Part shown: piece by piece, positions 1 to 10,301 of the stretch
Numbering within the stretch: the first letter of the stretch is position 1
Layout: each line of letters begins with the position of its first letter
Assembly: GCA_900765095.1 (NCBI GenBank)
Contig: CAAFRB010000012.1
Span: 62,001-126,000 of the forward strand
Direction: 5' to 3'
Length of the DNA: 64,000 bases
Source: Clostridia bacterium
GTDB lineage: Bacteria > Bacillota > Clostridia > TANB77 > UBA1234
Notes under the pieces: generated by a model
Told to the model about the DNA's origin: nothing
Database searches by the model: none
Seen by the model: the letters and a program-made list of their open reading frames with translations, nothing else
Made by a program: the position numbers and the translations under genes

Positions 1-82
1 CTATGGCCATAGAAGAAAGCAAAATCATACAAACTATTGTAACAACAAGGGAAATCATTGATATACCTTTTGATTTTTGCAT
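1..82 (-). CDS. Prepilin-like protein, N-terminal fragment cut by window edge
   Basis: Reading leftward from ATG at 82 gives an N-terminus with a short basic leader (MQKSKG), then a hydrophobic stretch beginning ISMISLVVTIV. This is the layout of a type IV prepilin class III signal: a Lys/Gly cleavage site followed by one transmembrane helix. AAGGAGGAGAAGA lies directly upstream. Only 27 codons are in the window, so the C-terminal domain is unknown. The same leader-plus-helix pattern occurs in four other genes here (31798, 46592, 52390 and 52959). As in several of them, the usual Glu at position 5 of the mature helix is absent. The prepilin-like class is fairly secure; the function is not. 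Confidence 0.7.
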   Translation of the reverse strand, partial: MQKSKGISMISLVVTIVCMILLSSMAI

Positions 83-182
83 ATTCTTCTCCTCCTTTTT
101 CGTTAAAACTAATTATACCTATAAATATTTTACTATATCTAAAAAGACATTTCAATTACAAATTTATACAATATTTTTAAAC

Positions 183-211
183 TTGACATAATGTGTGTTC
201 TGCTATATAAT
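183..211 (+). promoter_or_regulatory. Consensus sigma-A promoter for the helicase gene
   Basis: TTGACA at 183-188 and TATAAT at 206-211 are separated by exactly 17 bases, a perfect vegetative promoter. Initiation near 218 would leave a leader of about 55 bases before the helicase ATG, with AGAAGGAGGAA as ribosome binding site. Confidence 0.85.
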
Positions 212-273
212 TATAAAGGTTAATATCTACAAAAAAATACCTCTGTTTTGAGGTAGAAGGAGGAATTTTCATA

Positions 274-2430
274 ATGAAGTACCCTATTGAAAATAAGGAA
301 CTTGACATCATCAACTCTGTTAACCAAAATTCTGTTTCAATTGTATCGGCAGAAACTGGAGCTGGAAAAAGCACACAAGTCCCACAATATCTATGTAAGG
401 CTGGATATAATGTATTTGTTACTGTTCCATCAAGAACAGCTGCTGTTTCATTATCCAAGAGAGTCGCCAAAGAAACCCAAAGTGAACTAGGTGACATCGT
501 CGGATACCAAACTGCATACGAGCATTGTTATTCAGAACATACACGGATTTTGTACAGTACGGAAGGGTTACAACTAATCAAGGAACTCTACAATCAAAAC
601 TCAATCTTAGATAAAAAGGTACTGATCATCGACGAAGTTCAAGATTGGACCATTAACATTGAAACTCTGATTGCATGGGTACACCAGAAGATTTCTAATG
701 GTGCAAAAACCAAAGTGGTGATAATGTCTGCTCAAACCGATTTGAAAGAGCTTTCAGCATACATGTTCAATGCACCTATCATTTCGGTGAAAGGTAAGAT
801 GTACGATGTAAAGGTAGAAGAAAAACAAAGTTCTGCCTTCATTTCAACGATCGTCGAACTTAGTAACGCTGATAGAAACATTTTAGCTTTTGTACCTGGT
901 AAAAGAGAAATCGAAAGAACAATCACTGAATTACGCAACAAGCGTGTGAATGCGTGTATTCTGCCGCTTCATGCTGATCTTACGATTAGCGAACAACAAG
1001 ATGTGTTTAAGCAATTTGATGTGCCCAAGATTGTTGTTGCTACAAACGTGGCTCAGTCCTCAATTACTATTCCTGATATTGACGCAGTAGTTGACACTGG
1101 ATTAGAAAAAAGAATTTCTTTGATTGATGGCGTAGAAACGCTGACAGTTTGTCAAATTTCCTACTCTGATCACATTCAAAGAAAAGGGAGAGCTGGTAGA
1201 ACTAAACCTGGGATTTACGTTTGGTGTAATAACACTCACATCAATGAACTTGAGCCAGTTCCAACTCCAGAAATTTTTTCTAATCGCATCGATCAAGTTC
1301 TGCTGAGGATTTCTTCGATTGGAATAAATGTAAAAGACATCGAGTTTTTCCATGCCATTCCTACTGAAAGAATTGAAAAATCCATCAATACGCAAAAGAT
1401 TCTCGGAGCACTTGATGAAAACAATCAAATCACAGCCATCGGAAAAATCATGGTTCTTCTTCCTGTTTCTGTTCAATATTCTCGAATGATTGTGGAAGCC
1501 CAAAAGAGAGGAGTCCTTGCTGATGTAGCAACGATAGCTGCAATTCAAGAATGTGGCGGAATAAAGTCAAGTAAAAACAAACTACCACAAACGTCACTAA
1601 AATGCGACTTGATTGCTGACTTGGAGTATTTTGGTTTCTTAAAAGAGCAATTGTTCAAGAGTCACGATGTAGTTTTCGACGGAATGTCTGAACGGAACTA
1701 CTACAGAATACTGGAGCTGCGGTCAAGAATTTATGACATTCTCTTTAAAATCTACGGAGATGTTGACTCTACTGGTGATTATGAAGAGATTATGAAATCT
1801 TGTGCAGCTGGTTTGGTTGAGCATTTGTACATTAGAGAAAACAATTACTGGTACAGCAATACGCACGATACTCAAAAACGTAAATTAGACTTGTATTCAA
1901 AGGCTCTCCCCTCAAAGTTACTCTTGGGGTTGCCTAAGAATTTCTCATCTGTTACTCCAGACGGAACTGCACAAATGCTTTTTGTAATCTCTCCTGCAAT
2001 AATGGTTACAGAAAAACTGCTACGGGAAGTAGCTCCACAGTTGATTAATGAAGTTGTATCTTCCGAATTCGATTACGCTGATAATTCTTACATCACTTAC
2101 GTTAAAGTGTTCTTTAATGGTCAGTTAATTTCCGAAAAGACTGAGGAAATTTCTGACACCAAGAAGTGTAGAGAATTATTAACGTCATTTTTAACTGAAA
2201 ATACTGTTAATGTTCCTACTAATCTTTCCAACGCAAACTTGGTTCAACTTTTCAAAAACAACAACAACGTGATTGGGAAAAGTACGGACAAACAAGTTAA
2301 GGAATGGTACACCCAGACGTTAGAAAAGCATTTTTCGAAGAATGCTTTGCCAAACTTGAGCAAGAATAAGTCCTTAAAGTGTTTTTACGCTACTTTTCAG
2401 GGAACGAACTCTTCAGTAATGTTACAGTAA
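274..2430 (+). CDS. Divergent DEAH-type (HrpA/HrpB-like) ATP-dependent helicase
   Basis: This 718-residue superfamily 2 helicase probably unwinds RNA using NTP. Motif I is AETGAGKST near residue 26 and motif VI is QRKGRAGR near residue 302. Motif II reads DEVQ near residue 120 in place of DEAH, and motif III reads SAQ near 152 in place of SAT. The C-terminal half resembles the HA2/OB region of HrpB-type proteins only loosely, and the protein is shorter than HrpB (about 800 residues). The gene stands alone between its own consensus promoter and a strong terminator, on the strand opposite its neighbours. It uses more AAC, GTC and ATC codons than they do, which suggests transfer. The helicase class is secure; the substrate is unknown. 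Confidence 0.8.
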   Translation: MKYPIENKELDIINSVNQNSVSIVSAETGAGKSTQVPQYLCKAGYNVFVTVPSRTAAVSLSKRVAKETQSELGDIVGYQTAYEHCYSEHTRILYSTEGLQLIKELYNQNSILDKKVLIIDEVQDWTINIETLIAWVHQKISNGAKTKVVIMSAQTDLKELSAYMFNAPIISVKGKMYDVKVEEKQSSAFISTIVELSNADRNILAFVPGKREIERTITELRNKRVNACILPLHADLTISEQQDVFKQFDVPKIVVATNVAQSSITIPDIDAVVDTGLEKRISLIDGVETLTVCQISYSDHIQRKGRAGRTKPGIYVWCNNTHINELEPVPTPEIFSNRIDQVLLRISSIGINVKDIEFFHAIPTERIEKSINTQKILGALDENNQITAIGKIMVLLPVSVQYSRMIVEAQKRGVLADVATIAAIQECGGIKSSKNKLPQTSLKCDLIADLEYFGFLKEQLFKSHDVVFDGMSERNYYRILELRSRIYDILFKIYGDVDSTGDYEEIMKSCAAGLVEHLYIRENNYWYSNTHDTQKRKLDLYSKALPSKLLLGLPKNFSSVTPDGTAQMLFVISPAIMVTEKLLREVAPQLINEVVSSEFDYADNSYITYVKVFFNGQLISEKTEEISDTKKCRELLTSFLTENTVNVPTNLSNANLVQLFKNNNNVIGKSTDKQVKEWYTQTLEKHFSKNALPNLSKNKSLKCFYATFQGTNSSVMLQ

Positions 2431-2542
2431 TTCTTTATACGAAAGATTCAAAGCATTGTGATATCTTCTAAGCTGAAATCCTTTTGCTTTCAGCTATCCA
2501 AAACCTAATAATTTTCACGCCTAAAGAGAATAAATTTCAAAC

Positions 2543-2582
2543 AAAAAACACGTCACCAAACAATTTGGTCGACGTGTTTTTT
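2543..2582 (+). terminator. Intrinsic terminator after the helicase gene
   Basis: AAAAAACACGTC and GACGTGTTTTTT form a 12-bp stem, and the loop holds a second short stem (ACCAAA/TTTGGT). The A-run and T-run make it usable in both directions, so it may also stop transcription of the convergent SbcC-like gene. Confidence 0.85.
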
Positions 2583-2642
2583 ATGTGAGAGATTTTCTAA
2601 TTTTTTATGTATCACTTTTTTCTTTCTTATTATATAAAAATT

Positions 2643-4394
2643 TTAATTTAAACATACATCATTATATTTAATTTTTAATCTATCCATAATTCTCTTTTCT
2701 CTGTCACTACATGTTAAAATAAATACTTGATTGTTTTTCGATTTTTGGTGTATTGCATTTAAAACATTTTCCAATCTTTCATCATCATAGTAAGCAAAAA
2801 CTTCATCTAAAAAAATAGGAATATTCTTCATCTTTTCTATCATAGCAAACCTAAAACCTAAATACATCTGTTCAATTGTACCTGTACTCAATTTTTCTAT
2901 TTGAACAATTTCGCCACTAGGATTTTCAACCAACAATCCTTGCTTATCATTATAAATAACATTATTATACTTTTCATCCGTAGTTGTTGTAATATTTTCT
3001 TTTATCAGATTTTCAATGTTAGGAACAATTTCTTCTTTTAATTCTTCATAAGAATCATTTAACATTTCAATTGCAAAATTAATAGAATACTCCAATCTTC
3101 TTATTTCTTCCTCTTTTTCATACAAGTCACAAAGTTGTTCTTCCACATCATTTAGCTTTTCTAAATGTTCACTTAGACTATCGCTTTCAACGTCAAGTTT
3201 ATGTTGCTCTAGTATTAAATCGTTTTTGTTTTTTTCCAATCCATTAATTAATATTTTAAGATCGGAAACTTTCCTTTTAGTCAAACTTTCCTTAATTCCC
3301 GATTTCACGAGTAGCTCTAACTCTTTATCCTCTTTTCTTTTTAGGTTAGTCTTTATAACATCTAAATCTTGTGGCATATCAATTTTTATTTCTTTAGAAA
3401 AAGCCCTAGAAATAGCAAATAATGAAATAATAATCAAGACAACTGGAACTATTGTCCAAATATACAATTCATAAATAAGTAATACAACTATTATTGTAAC
3501 TAATATTGCGATACTAATCGATTTGAGATTATCCTTAAACTGATTTCTCTTCTTTATTTTATCCTCGCGTTCTTTTTCTAATATCTTTAAAGAGATTTCA
3601 TGTTCCTTTTCTCTTTCTTGTACAAGTTTTTCATATCTGTCTTTTACTTCAAATACCTTAGAAGCGTCATCATACTCTTTATCAAGTTCATGCAATTTAG
3701 CTTGAATTGCTTTCTTGTTTTCAGATACGCTCTCCTTTTTTTCTCTATTAAACATTAAACTATCACGTGTTCGTTCATAAGCTTCGATTCCACGAGTCAC
3801 AACGTTTATAGGTTTATTACGTGTTCGTTCTGTTCCGACTTCTTCAAGTAATAATTTATGTAATCTTTCTTGTGCCTTGTCATACGATACTGATTCATCA
3901 CCGCTTTGAATAACATTAGTAATCTTTTGTATTAAGTTTCTTCTCTCATTAGCTCCAACTTCCACATTTCCTTGTGAAACAAATGCAGAATTAAAAAATG
4001 TTTCCTCATCAATTCCCAAATGAGTAAATCCTACTTCAACACCTCTTGATTTATCTTTGTTAAATTGCGAAGTTATATCCATACCAGAACCATCAAAAAC
4101 TTTGGAATTATTTCTATTAAAATCCCTAAAAGTTGAAAATTTCTTATCATCAATAGAATAATCCATCTTACCACTAAAATCAGTACCTTGCCATGGTGTA
4201 AATCTTTCTAATTCCGAAAAATTTTCTCCAGCTTTATTACGATTTATCCCATAAAGCATCGATTTTATAAAGTAAACAAGCGTAGATTTACCATCTTCGT
4301 TATTTCCACGAACAAGATTAATTCCATTATCAAATTCAAAATTTTTATTAACTATATTTCCAAAACCATTAATTTGAACCTTGTTAATTCTCAT
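2643..4394 (-). CDS. SbcC/Rad50-like ATPase of the YhaN type, membrane-embedded
   Basis: This 583-residue SMC/Rad50-type ATPase likely partners the nuclease encoded just upstream. The N-terminal Walker A is GNNEDGKST (residues 30-38). Coiled-coil runs at about 150-290 and 340-450 flank two adjacent hydrophobic segments (about 293-330), a membrane insertion typical of YhaN-like proteins rather than SbcC. An LSTGT signature lies near 496 and the Walker B FLDEVF near 524. It is much shorter than Bacillus YhaN (over 900 residues). The start is supported by AAGGAGATGAAAT before ATG. It begins 33 bases after the nuclease stop, so the two are probably one operon acting on DNA ends at the membrane. 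The family is secure; the pathway is inferred. Confidence 0.82.
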   Translation of the reverse strand: MRINKVQINGFGNIVNKNFEFDNGINLVRGNNEDGKSTLVYFIKSMLYGINRNKAGENFSELERFTPWQGTDFSGKMDYSIDDKKFSTFRDFNRNNSKVFDGSGMDITSQFNKDKSRGVEVGFTHLGIDEETFFNSAFVSQGNVEVGANERRNLIQKITNVIQSGDESVSYDKAQERLHKLLLEEVGTERTRNKPINVVTRGIEAYERTRDSLMFNREKKESVSENKKAIQAKLHELDKEYDDASKVFEVKDRYEKLVQEREKEHEISLKILEKEREDKIKKRNQFKDNLKSISIAILVTIIVVLLIYELYIWTIVPVVLIIISLFAISRAFSKEIKIDMPQDLDVIKTNLKRKEDKELELLVKSGIKESLTKRKVSDLKILINGLEKNKNDLILEQHKLDVESDSLSEHLEKLNDVEEQLCDLYEKEEEIRRLEYSINFAIEMLNDSYEELKEEIVPNIENLIKENITTTTDEKYNNVIYNDKQGLLVENPSGEIVQIEKLSTGTIEQMYLGFRFAMIEKMKNIPIFLDEVFAYYDDERLENVLNAIHQKSKNNQVFILTCSDREKRIMDRLKIKYNDVCLN

Positions 4395-4427
4395 ATTTCA
4401 TCTCCTTGTGCTTTGCTATTCATATAC

Positions 4428-5462
4428 TTACTGCAAAGAAGAATACGTAATTTCTATAGCTTTCATAATTTCATTTCTTCTGCCGGGTTCTTCTTGCAAT
4501 CTTTTAAGCATCTTTTTCGTAAAAATTCCTTTTAAATTTTTTTGCTTTGCAATCTCTTCGAAATTATATGGCAAATGCGTATCATCAATTATTTCACAAA
4601 CATTTTTGCTCACAGAATTTATAGCATCACAAATATCATTTAATTCAATATATCTGTCGCCTCTTAAAATTATTCGATAAATATTATCATTTAATTTTAA
4701 TTTATCAGTAACATCACTAGGTACTCTTACGTTTGAAACATCAAACTCTAATATTTCAAAATGAGTATATTCCATGTTTCTAAATTCATATCTTATATTA
4801 TTTTTTTCTAGATTTCCTATAACTAGTCCGTGTTCACCACATTCGTCAAAGCCACATGCAGCAAGAGTTCCAGAATACACAATATTATTATCAAGTTTAG
4901 GTTTATGAATATGGCCAAGTGCAACATAGTCAAATTGTTTTAATTCATCAGAAGAAATATAGTTGTACTTATCATCACCATTAAGTGTGGCATGCGTGAT
5001 TAATACATTCACTTTATCCTTGTCATCAACTTTAAAGTCCGCAAGCTTATCTCCACGCATCTCATAATCTTCAAATCCATATCCATAAATATCAATATCA
5101 CCTAATTGAACTTTTCTTATATTACTATCAAATATTATGACATTATTTGGCCATTTATAATTTTTGTATGGTGATGCTTTTATATATGGATCATGATTTC
5201 CTGGTACAATAAAAGCTTTTACATCAGGTATTAGTTGCAAAGACCCGATCACATATTCAATTGTATTTTTCTCAACAAATTTTTGTTCAAACAAATCACC
5301 ACAAATAAAAAGAGCCTCAACCTTTTCAGCTTTAATTAGTTTAATAACGTCTTTAAAAATCTGTTTTTGTTCAGCTCTTCTTTTTTTTATCAATTCTCTA
5401 TTATTTTTCAAAGAAACAAGTGGTGTATCTAGATGTAAGTCTGCAATTTGAATAAATTTCAT
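4428..5462 (-). CDS. YhaO-like DNA repair metallophosphoesterase (Mre11/SbcD family)
   Basis: This 344-residue calcineurin-like phosphoesterase is the probable nuclease partner of the downstream SbcC/YhaN-like ATPase. All expected metal-binding motifs are visible in order: DLHLD at 8-12, GDLFE near 54, GNHDP near 89, a THATLNG block and GHIHKP in the second half. AAGGAGATAAATT precedes the ATG. By analogy with SbcCD and YhaNO, the pair should process double-strand DNA ends or hairpins. The neighbouring gene upstream is plsX, so the pair is not in a recognisable repair operon. The family call is firm; the substrate is inferred. Confidence 0.85.
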   Translation of the reverse strand: MKFIQIADLHLDTPLVSLKNNRELIKKRRAEQKQIFKDVIKLIKAEKVEALFICGDLFEQKFVEKNTIEYVIGSLQLIPDVKAFIVPGNHDPYIKASPYKNYKWPNNVIIFDSNIRKVQLGDIDIYGYGFEDYEMRGDKLADFKVDDKDKVNVLITHATLNGDDKYNYISSDELKQFDYVALGHIHKPKLDNNIVYSGTLAACGFDECGEHGLVIGNLEKNNIRYEFRNMEYTHFEILEFDVSNVRVPSDVTDKLKLNDNIYRIILRGDRYIELNDICDAINSVSKNVCEIIDDTHLPYNFEEIAKQKNLKGIFTKKMLKRLQEEPGRRNEIMKAIEITYSSLQ

Positions 5463-5520
5463 AATTTATCTCCTTACCATAATTAGCCCTCAGTATGACT
5501 TGAGAGCTTTTATTAATACA

Positions 5521-6540
5521 TTACAATTCTTCCTTTTTTATTTCATTTTCTATAGTTTCCACAACTTTATTCTTAGCAAAATTTTCGGCTTGCACTAGCG
5601 TGTATTTAACTATTTTAGCATTGGCAGTACCATGACACTTTACCATAGGTTTCTTTATTCCTAAAAGTAAAGCACCTCCATATTCACTATAATCCATTCT
5701 TTTCTTAAAGTTTTTTAGAGCAGGCATTAATAATGCAGCAAGCAATTTTCTCCATATATTAGCATTCAATTCTTCTTTTAGTAACTTGCTTATCATACTA
5801 CCCATACCTTCGATAGTTTTTAAAGTTACATTTCCTGTAAAACCATCGCTTACAACAACACTCACATCACCATTGAAGATATCTCTACCTTCTACGTTGC
5901 CATAGAAGTTAAACTCATCTGTTTCAGAAAATTTAACAAAAGCCTCTTTAGTAAGCTCATTTCCTTTGCCTTCTTCTGTGCCAATATTTAAAAGGCCAAC
6001 CTTAGGATCTTCAACATGCATAACTTTATTCATATAAATTGAACCCATCTTAGCAAATTGAAAAAGGTTTATAGGCTTACAGTTTGTATTGGCACCACAA
6101 TCGATGAGCATAAAGCCCTTTCCATCGTAAGTTGGTAATATTGGACAAAGTGCAGGTCTATCTATTCCTTTAATTCTTCCAACCATAAGAAGCCCACCTG
6201 CCATAAAAGCACCAGTGCTTCCAGCTGATACAAATGCATCGCCCTCGTTATTTTTAAGCATATTAAACCCAACTACTAAAGAAGAATCTTTTTTATTCTT
6301 TATTGCAGATGTAGGAGATTCTTCGTTTTTTATAACTTCTGTTGCATTTTTTATAGACAATCTTTCTGAAATTTGCGAAATATTGTCTTTTCCATAAAAT
6401 TCTTTTATTTTTTTATCTATTATTTTTTCATCACCAATTAATACGATTTCTGATTCAAGTGCATCTAGTGAATTAACAGCTCCTTTTATTATTTCATCTG
6501 GGCTGTTATCTCCACCCATTGCATCCACTAAAATTTTCAT
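5521..6540 (-). CDS. plsX: Phosphate acyltransferase PlsX
   Basis: PlsX converts acyl-ACP and phosphate to acyl-phosphate, the donor for PlsY in phospholipid synthesis at the membrane. The 339-residue length is normal. The N-terminus MKILVDAMGGDNSP and the blocks VSAGSTGAFMAGG, DCGANT and VSDGFTGNV are family hallmarks. AAAGGAGAAATCT precedes the ATG. It usually sits beside rpmF, fapR, fabD or acpP, but none of these is next to it here. The next gene, starting 58 bases downstream, encodes the YhaO-like nuclease, and upstream lies only an intergenic repeat and the tuf terminator. Confidence 0.95.
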   Translation of the reverse strand: MKILVDAMGGDNSPDEIIKGAVNSLDALESEIVLIGDEKIIDKKIKEFYGKDNISQISERLSIKNATEVIKNEESPTSAIKNKKDSSLVVGFNMLKNNEGDAFVSAGSTGAFMAGGLLMVGRIKGIDRPALCPILPTYDGKGFMLIDCGANTNCKPINLFQFAKMGSIYMNKVMHVEDPKVGLLNIGTEEGKGNELTKEAFVKFSETDEFNFYGNVEGRDIFNGDVSVVVSDGFTGNVTLKTIEGMGSMISKLLKEELNANIWRKLLAALLMPALKNFKKRMDYSEYGGALLLGIKKPMVKCHGTANAKIVKYTLVQAENFAKNKVVETIENEIKKEEL

Positions 6541-6695
6541 AGATTTCTCCTTTCAAACAAACCTATAATCAACTATCTTTTACAAAAGAGAATTATATTA
6601 CATTCAAATATAAAATGCAATAAAAAGAAAGCAACAAATTTCGCTTAATCAAATTGCACGGAAAAAATGATTTTTACTCTTTCGACCCTCGAGAG

Positions 6696-6737
6696 TTTTC
6701 AATATAAAAGAAAGAAAATTTCTCGCATAAATTAGAG
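6696..6737. repeat. Flank shared by two copies of the dispersed element
   Basis: This A-rich 42-base stretch directly before the element at 6738 closely matches the stretch before the element at 58634 (58591-58633). Both contain GCATAAATTA, AAGAAAATYTC and a TTTTCRAT start. The other copies lack it, so these two copies may be a longer subtype. Confidence 0.55.
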
Positions 6738-6811
6738 TTTTTTATACAATAGAAAAGATAATTAATACATAAAAGGTTGCAAATTTGTTACTTTTCTATT
6801 GTATAAAAAAA
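6738..6811 (+). repeat. Dispersed inverted-repeat element, copy 1
   Basis: Perfect terminal inverted repeats (TTTTTTATACAATAGAAAAG and its complement ending at 6810) enclose AATTAATACATAAAAGGTT and GCAAATTTGTTA. It is the best-preserved copy of a roughly 70-bp family in this window. Its right end is also the U-tract of the tuf terminator. It encodes no protein, so if mobile it would be MITE-like and moved in trans. Confidence 0.8.
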
Positions 6812-6842
6812 TCTCCTGCCAAATGGCAGAAGATTTTTTATA
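6806..6842 (-). terminator. Intrinsic terminator of tuf
   Basis: On the minus strand ATCTTCTGCC and GGCAGGAGAT pair across an ATTT loop, followed by TTTTTTTAT. The T-run is the outer end of the adjacent inverted-repeat element. Confidence 0.85.
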
Positions 6843-6857
6843 TAATTATTTTATTAA

Positions 6858-8060
6858 TTACGCTTTGATTTCTGTAACGATACCAGCACCAACTGTTTTA
6901 CCGCCTTCACGAATAGCGAATTTTAATCCAACTTCGATAGCGATTGGTGTGATAAGTTCGATATCCATAGTAACGTTATCACCAGGCATAACCATTTCAG
7001 TACCAGCAGGTAATGTGATAACACCTGTTACGTCTGTTGTTCTGAAATAGAATTGTGGTCTATAGTTACTGAAGAAAGGTTTATGTCTTCCACCCTCTTC
7101 TTTTGTTAGAACGTAAACTTGTCCTTTAAAAGATGTATGTGGGTGAATTGTTCCTGGTTTAGCAAGAACTTGTCCTCTTTCAACTTCATTTCTTTGGATA
7201 CCTCTTAGAAGTACACCAATGTTGTCACCAGCTTCAGCTTGGTCTAGTAATTTTCTGAACATTTCTACACCAGTTACAACTGTCTTTTTGATTTCATGTG
7301 AAATACCAACGATTTCAACTTCATCAGAAAGTTTAACAACACCTCTCTCAACTCTACCTGTAGCAACTGTTCCACGTCCTGTGATTGAGAATACGTCTTC
7401 AACAGGCATTAGGAATGGTTGGTCTACTGGTCTTTGTGGAGTTGGAATGTAACTATCAACAACATCCATAAGCTCTCTTATGCAAGCATATTCTGGAGCA
7501 TTTGGATCTGTAGATGTGCACTCTAATACTTTTAATGCTGAACCTTTTATGATTGGAGTTGTATCACCAGGGAAATCATATTTTGTCAACAAATCTCTAA
7601 CTTCCATTTCAACTAATTCTAATAGTTCTGGGTCATCAACCATATCACATTTGTTCAAAAATACTACGATATATGGAACACCAACTTGTCTAGCAAGAAG
7701 AATGTGTTCTCTTGTTTGTGGCATAGGACCATCAGCTGCAGATACAACTAGGATAGCACCATCCATTTGAGCAGCACCAGTGATCATGTTTTTAACATAG
7801 TCAGCGTGTCCTGGGCAGTCAACGTGTGCATAGTGTCTATGCTCTGTTTCATACTCAACGTGAGCTGTGTTAATTGTGATACCTCTTGCTCTTTCTTCTG
7901 GAGCACCGTCGATTTGATCGTATGCTTTGAATTCAGCTTCTCCTTTTAATGATAATACTTTTGTAATAGCAGCTGTTAAAGTTGTCTTACCGTGGTCAAC
8001 ATGTCCGATTGTACCGATGTTAACGTGTGGTTTAGTTCTTTGGAACTTCTCTTTTGCCAT
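6858..8060 (-). CDS. tuf: Translation elongation factor EF-Tu
   Basis: EF-Tu is a GTPase that delivers aminoacyl-tRNA to the ribosome. The 400 residues match the family length. G1 is GHVDHGKTT at about 18-26, G3 is [10 protein letters not shown]4 is NKCDMVDD and G5 is the GSAL block. Domains 2 and 3 are complete, ending in the usual [28 protein letters not shown] precedes the ATG. It is the last gene of the str operon, 122 bases after fusA, and has a good promoter of its own in that gap, so it can be expressed above the rest of the operon. A terminator follows. Confidence 0.98.
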   Translation of the reverse strand: MAKEKFQRTKPHVNIGTIGHVDHGKTTLTAAITKVLSLKGEAEFKAYDQIDGAPEERARGITINTAHVEYETEHRHYAHVDCPGHADYVKNMITGAAQMDGAILVVSAADGPMPQTREHILLARQVGVPYIVVFLNKCDMVDDPELLELVEMEVRDLLTKYDFPGDTTPIIKGSALKVLECTSTDPNAPEYACIRELMDVVDSYIPTPQRPVDQPFLMPVEDVFSITGRGTVATGRVERGVVKLSDEVEIVGISHEIKKTVVTGVEMFRKLLDQAEAGDNIGVLLRGIQRNEVERGQVLAKPGTIHPHTSFKGQVYVLTKEEGGRHKPFFSNYRPQFYFRTTDVTGVITLPAGTEMVMPGDNVTMDIELITPIAIEVGLKFAIREGGKTVGAGIVTEIKA

Positions 8061-8140
8061 TTTACATTTCCTCCTTTAATTTTAATATATATATTATTTT
8101 AATATTGAAATCTTTTTTAAGCTATCGCTTTTACGAATAT

Positions 8141-8169
8141 ATTTTACAAAACTTTAGATAATTTTGCAA
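8141..8169 (-). promoter_or_regulatory. Promoter for tuf in the fusA-tuf gap
   Basis: On the minus strand TTGCAA (8169-8164) and TAAAAT (8146-8141) are separated by 17 bases. The -35 box overlaps the sequence just past the fusA stop. It would give tuf a transcript of its own with a leader of about 75 bases. Confidence 0.65.
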
Positions 8170-8182
8170 TATATAAATTCAA

Positions 8183-10270
8183 TTAGTCTTTTTTAGCTCT
8201 TTGAGCTGTAATAGCCTCTAAAATAGACTTTGGAACTTCCTCATTATGACTTGGTTCCATTGAATATGTTCCTCTACCTTGTGTTCTTGAACGTAGGTCT
8301 GTGGCATATCCAAACATTTCTGAAAGTGGAATAAATGATCTAATAATCTTCATACCACCTTGGTCATCAATTCCTTCAAGTCTTCCTCTTCTTGAGTTTA
8401 CATCACCTATAACGTCTCCCATGTATTCCTCTGGAACAACAATTTCAACCCTCATGATAGGTTCTAGTAAAACTGGTTTTGCTAATTTACAGCACTCTTT
8501 GAATGCCATAGAAGCAGCAATCTTAAATGCCATTTCTGAGGAGTCAACTTCATGGTAAGAACCATCTACTAAAGTAGCCTTAACGTCTACTACTGGGTAA
8601 CCAGCAAGTATACCAACATTTGTAGCTTCTCTAAATCCATCTTCTGTTGGTTTGATGTATTCCTTAGGAACTGCACCACCAACAATCTTACTTTCAAATT
8701 GGATGCCAGAACCTGGCTCTAATGGTTCTAGTTCAAACCATACATCACCATATTGTCCTTTACCACCTGATTGTCTGATGAATTTACCTTCAGCTTTAAC
8801 TTTATTTCTAATTGTTTCTTTGTAAGCAACTTGTGGAGCACCAACATTTGCTTCAACCTTAAACTCTCTCTTCAATCTATCAACGATAATGTCAAGGTGT
8901 AATTCACCCATACCAGCGATAATAGTTTGTCCTGTTTCTTGGTTTGTATAAGTTTTAAATGTTGGGTCTTCTTCTGCTAGTTTTGCTAAAGCAATACCCA
9001 TTTTTTCTTGGTCTGCTTTTGTTTTTGGTTCGATAGCGATAGAAATAACTGGTTCTGGGAATTCCATTGATTCTAGTATAATTGGATACTTTTCATCACA
9101 TAGTGTTTCACCAGTTGTAACATCTTTCAAACCAACAGCAGCTGCTATATCACCAGCAAATACTTTATCAATATCTTCTCTGTGATTAGCATGCATTTGA
9201 AGAATTCTACCAAATCTTTCTTTTTTATCTTTGTTTGCATTCAAAACTGATGTACCAGTTTCAAGTGTTCCAGAGTATACTCTGAAGAAACAAAGCTTTC
9301 CAACGAATGGGTCAGTAGCAATCTTAAATGCTAATGCTGCAAATGGCTCATCATCACTTGGTTTTCTATCTTCTTCAGCACCTGTATCTGGGTTTACACC
9401 CTTAATAGCAGGAATATCAACTGGAGAAGGCATATAATAAATTATATTGTCAAGTAACTCTTGAACACCTTTGTTCTTGTATGAAGATCCACAACATACT
9501 GGTGTAAGTTTACAAGCAAGTGTTCCTATTCTTAAGCCCTTTCTTATTTCATCTGCAGTAAGCTCTCCGCCATCAAGATATTTCATCATTAATTCTTCAT
9601 CTTGTTCTGCAGCAGCTTCTACCATTTCGCTTCTATATTTTTCTGCTTTTTCTTTCATATCATCAGGAATGTCCATTTCTTCAATGTCTTTTCCTAAATC
9701 ATCTTTATGAACGAAAGCTCTCATCTTTACAAGGTCTATAACACCTTTAAATTGATCTTCTGCTCCGATTGGCAATTGGACAGGAATTGCATTTGCATGC
9801 AATCTATGTTTCATCTGTTCAACGCAACTATAGAAATCAGCACCAGTTGTGTCCATCTTATTTACATAGCACATTCTTGGTACATTATATTTATCTGCCT
9901 GTCTCCAAACAGTTTCAGATTGTGGTTGAACTCCACCTTTAGCGCAAAATACTGTAACAGAACCATCAAGAACTCTAAGAGATCTTTCAACTTCAACAGT
10001 AAAGTCAACGTGACCTGGTGTATCAATAATATTGATTCTGTGATTTTTCCAGAAACAAGTTGTAGCAGCAGAAGTAATTGTAATACCTCTTTCTTGCTCT
10101 TGAGCCATCCAGTCCATAGTTGCTGCACCTTCGTGAACTTCACCAATTTTATGAGTCTTACCTGTGTAGAATAATATTCTCTCTGTTGTTGTTGTTTTAC
10201 CAGCATCAATATGAGCCATTATTCCTATATTTCTTGTCATTTCTAGTGAAACTTTTCTCTCGGTAGCCAC
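8183..10270 (-). CDS. fusA: Translation elongation factor EF-G
   Basis: EF-G is the ribosomal translocase GTPase, here 695 residues as expected. G1 is AHIDAGKTT, followed by the RGITI switch, DTPGHVDF and NKMD. Domain IV contains the YKETIR and GQYGDV blocks typical of EF-G rather than tetracycline-resistance proteins. The start is GTG at 10270, well spaced from AGGAGGAAAAAGATA. It lies 31 bases after rpsG in the str operon. Confidence 0.97.
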   Translation of the reverse strand: MATERKVSLEMTRNIGIMAHIDAGKTTTTERILFYTGKTHKIGEVHEGAATMDWMAQEQERGITITSAATTCFWKNHRINIIDTPGHVDFTVEVERSLRVLDGSVTVFCAKGGVQPQSETVWRQADKYNVPRMCYVNKMDTTGADFYSCVEQMKHRLHANAIPVQLPIGAEDQFKGVIDLVKMRAFVHKDDLGKDIEEMDIPDDMKEKAEKYRSEMVEAAAEQDEELMMKYLDGGELTADEIRKGLRIGTLACKLTPVCCGSSYKNKGVQELLDNIIYYMPSPVDIPAIKGVNPDTGAEEDRKPSDDEPFAALAFKIATDPFVGKLCFFRVYSGTLETGTSVLNANKDKKERFGRILQMHANHREDIDKVFAGDIAAAVGLKDVTTGETLCDEKYPIILESMEFPEPVISIAIEPKTKADQEKMGIALAKLAEEDPTFKTYTNQETGQTIIAGMGELHLDIIVDRLKREFKVEANVGAPQVAYKETIRNKVKAEGKFIRQSGGKGQYGDVWFELEPLEPGSGIQFESKIVGGAVPKEYIKPTEDGFREATNVGILAGYPVVDVKATLVDGSYHEVDSSEMAFKIAASMAFKECCKLAKPVLLEPIMRVEIVVPEEYMGDVIGDVNSRRGRLEGIDDQGGMKIIRSFIPLSEMFGYATDLRSRTQGRGTYSMEPSHNEEVPKSILEAITAQRAKKD

Positions 10271-10301
10271 TATCTTTTTCCTCCTTCTTCTATTTTACGA
10301 A

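Noticed and set aside
177..497. Minus-strand open frame across the helicase start
   Set aside because: It overlaps a clear plus-strand helicase with motif I and has no ribosome binding site or family pattern.
274..2430. Helicase as CRISPR Cas3 or a restriction translocase
   Set aside because: There is no HD nuclease domain and no Cas or restriction genes nearby; motifs fit the DEAH RNA-helicase group.
9707..10174. 155-codon plus-strand frame inside fusA
   Set aside because: It lies antisense within a complete EF-G gene, with Cys/Ser-rich composition typical of shadow frames.
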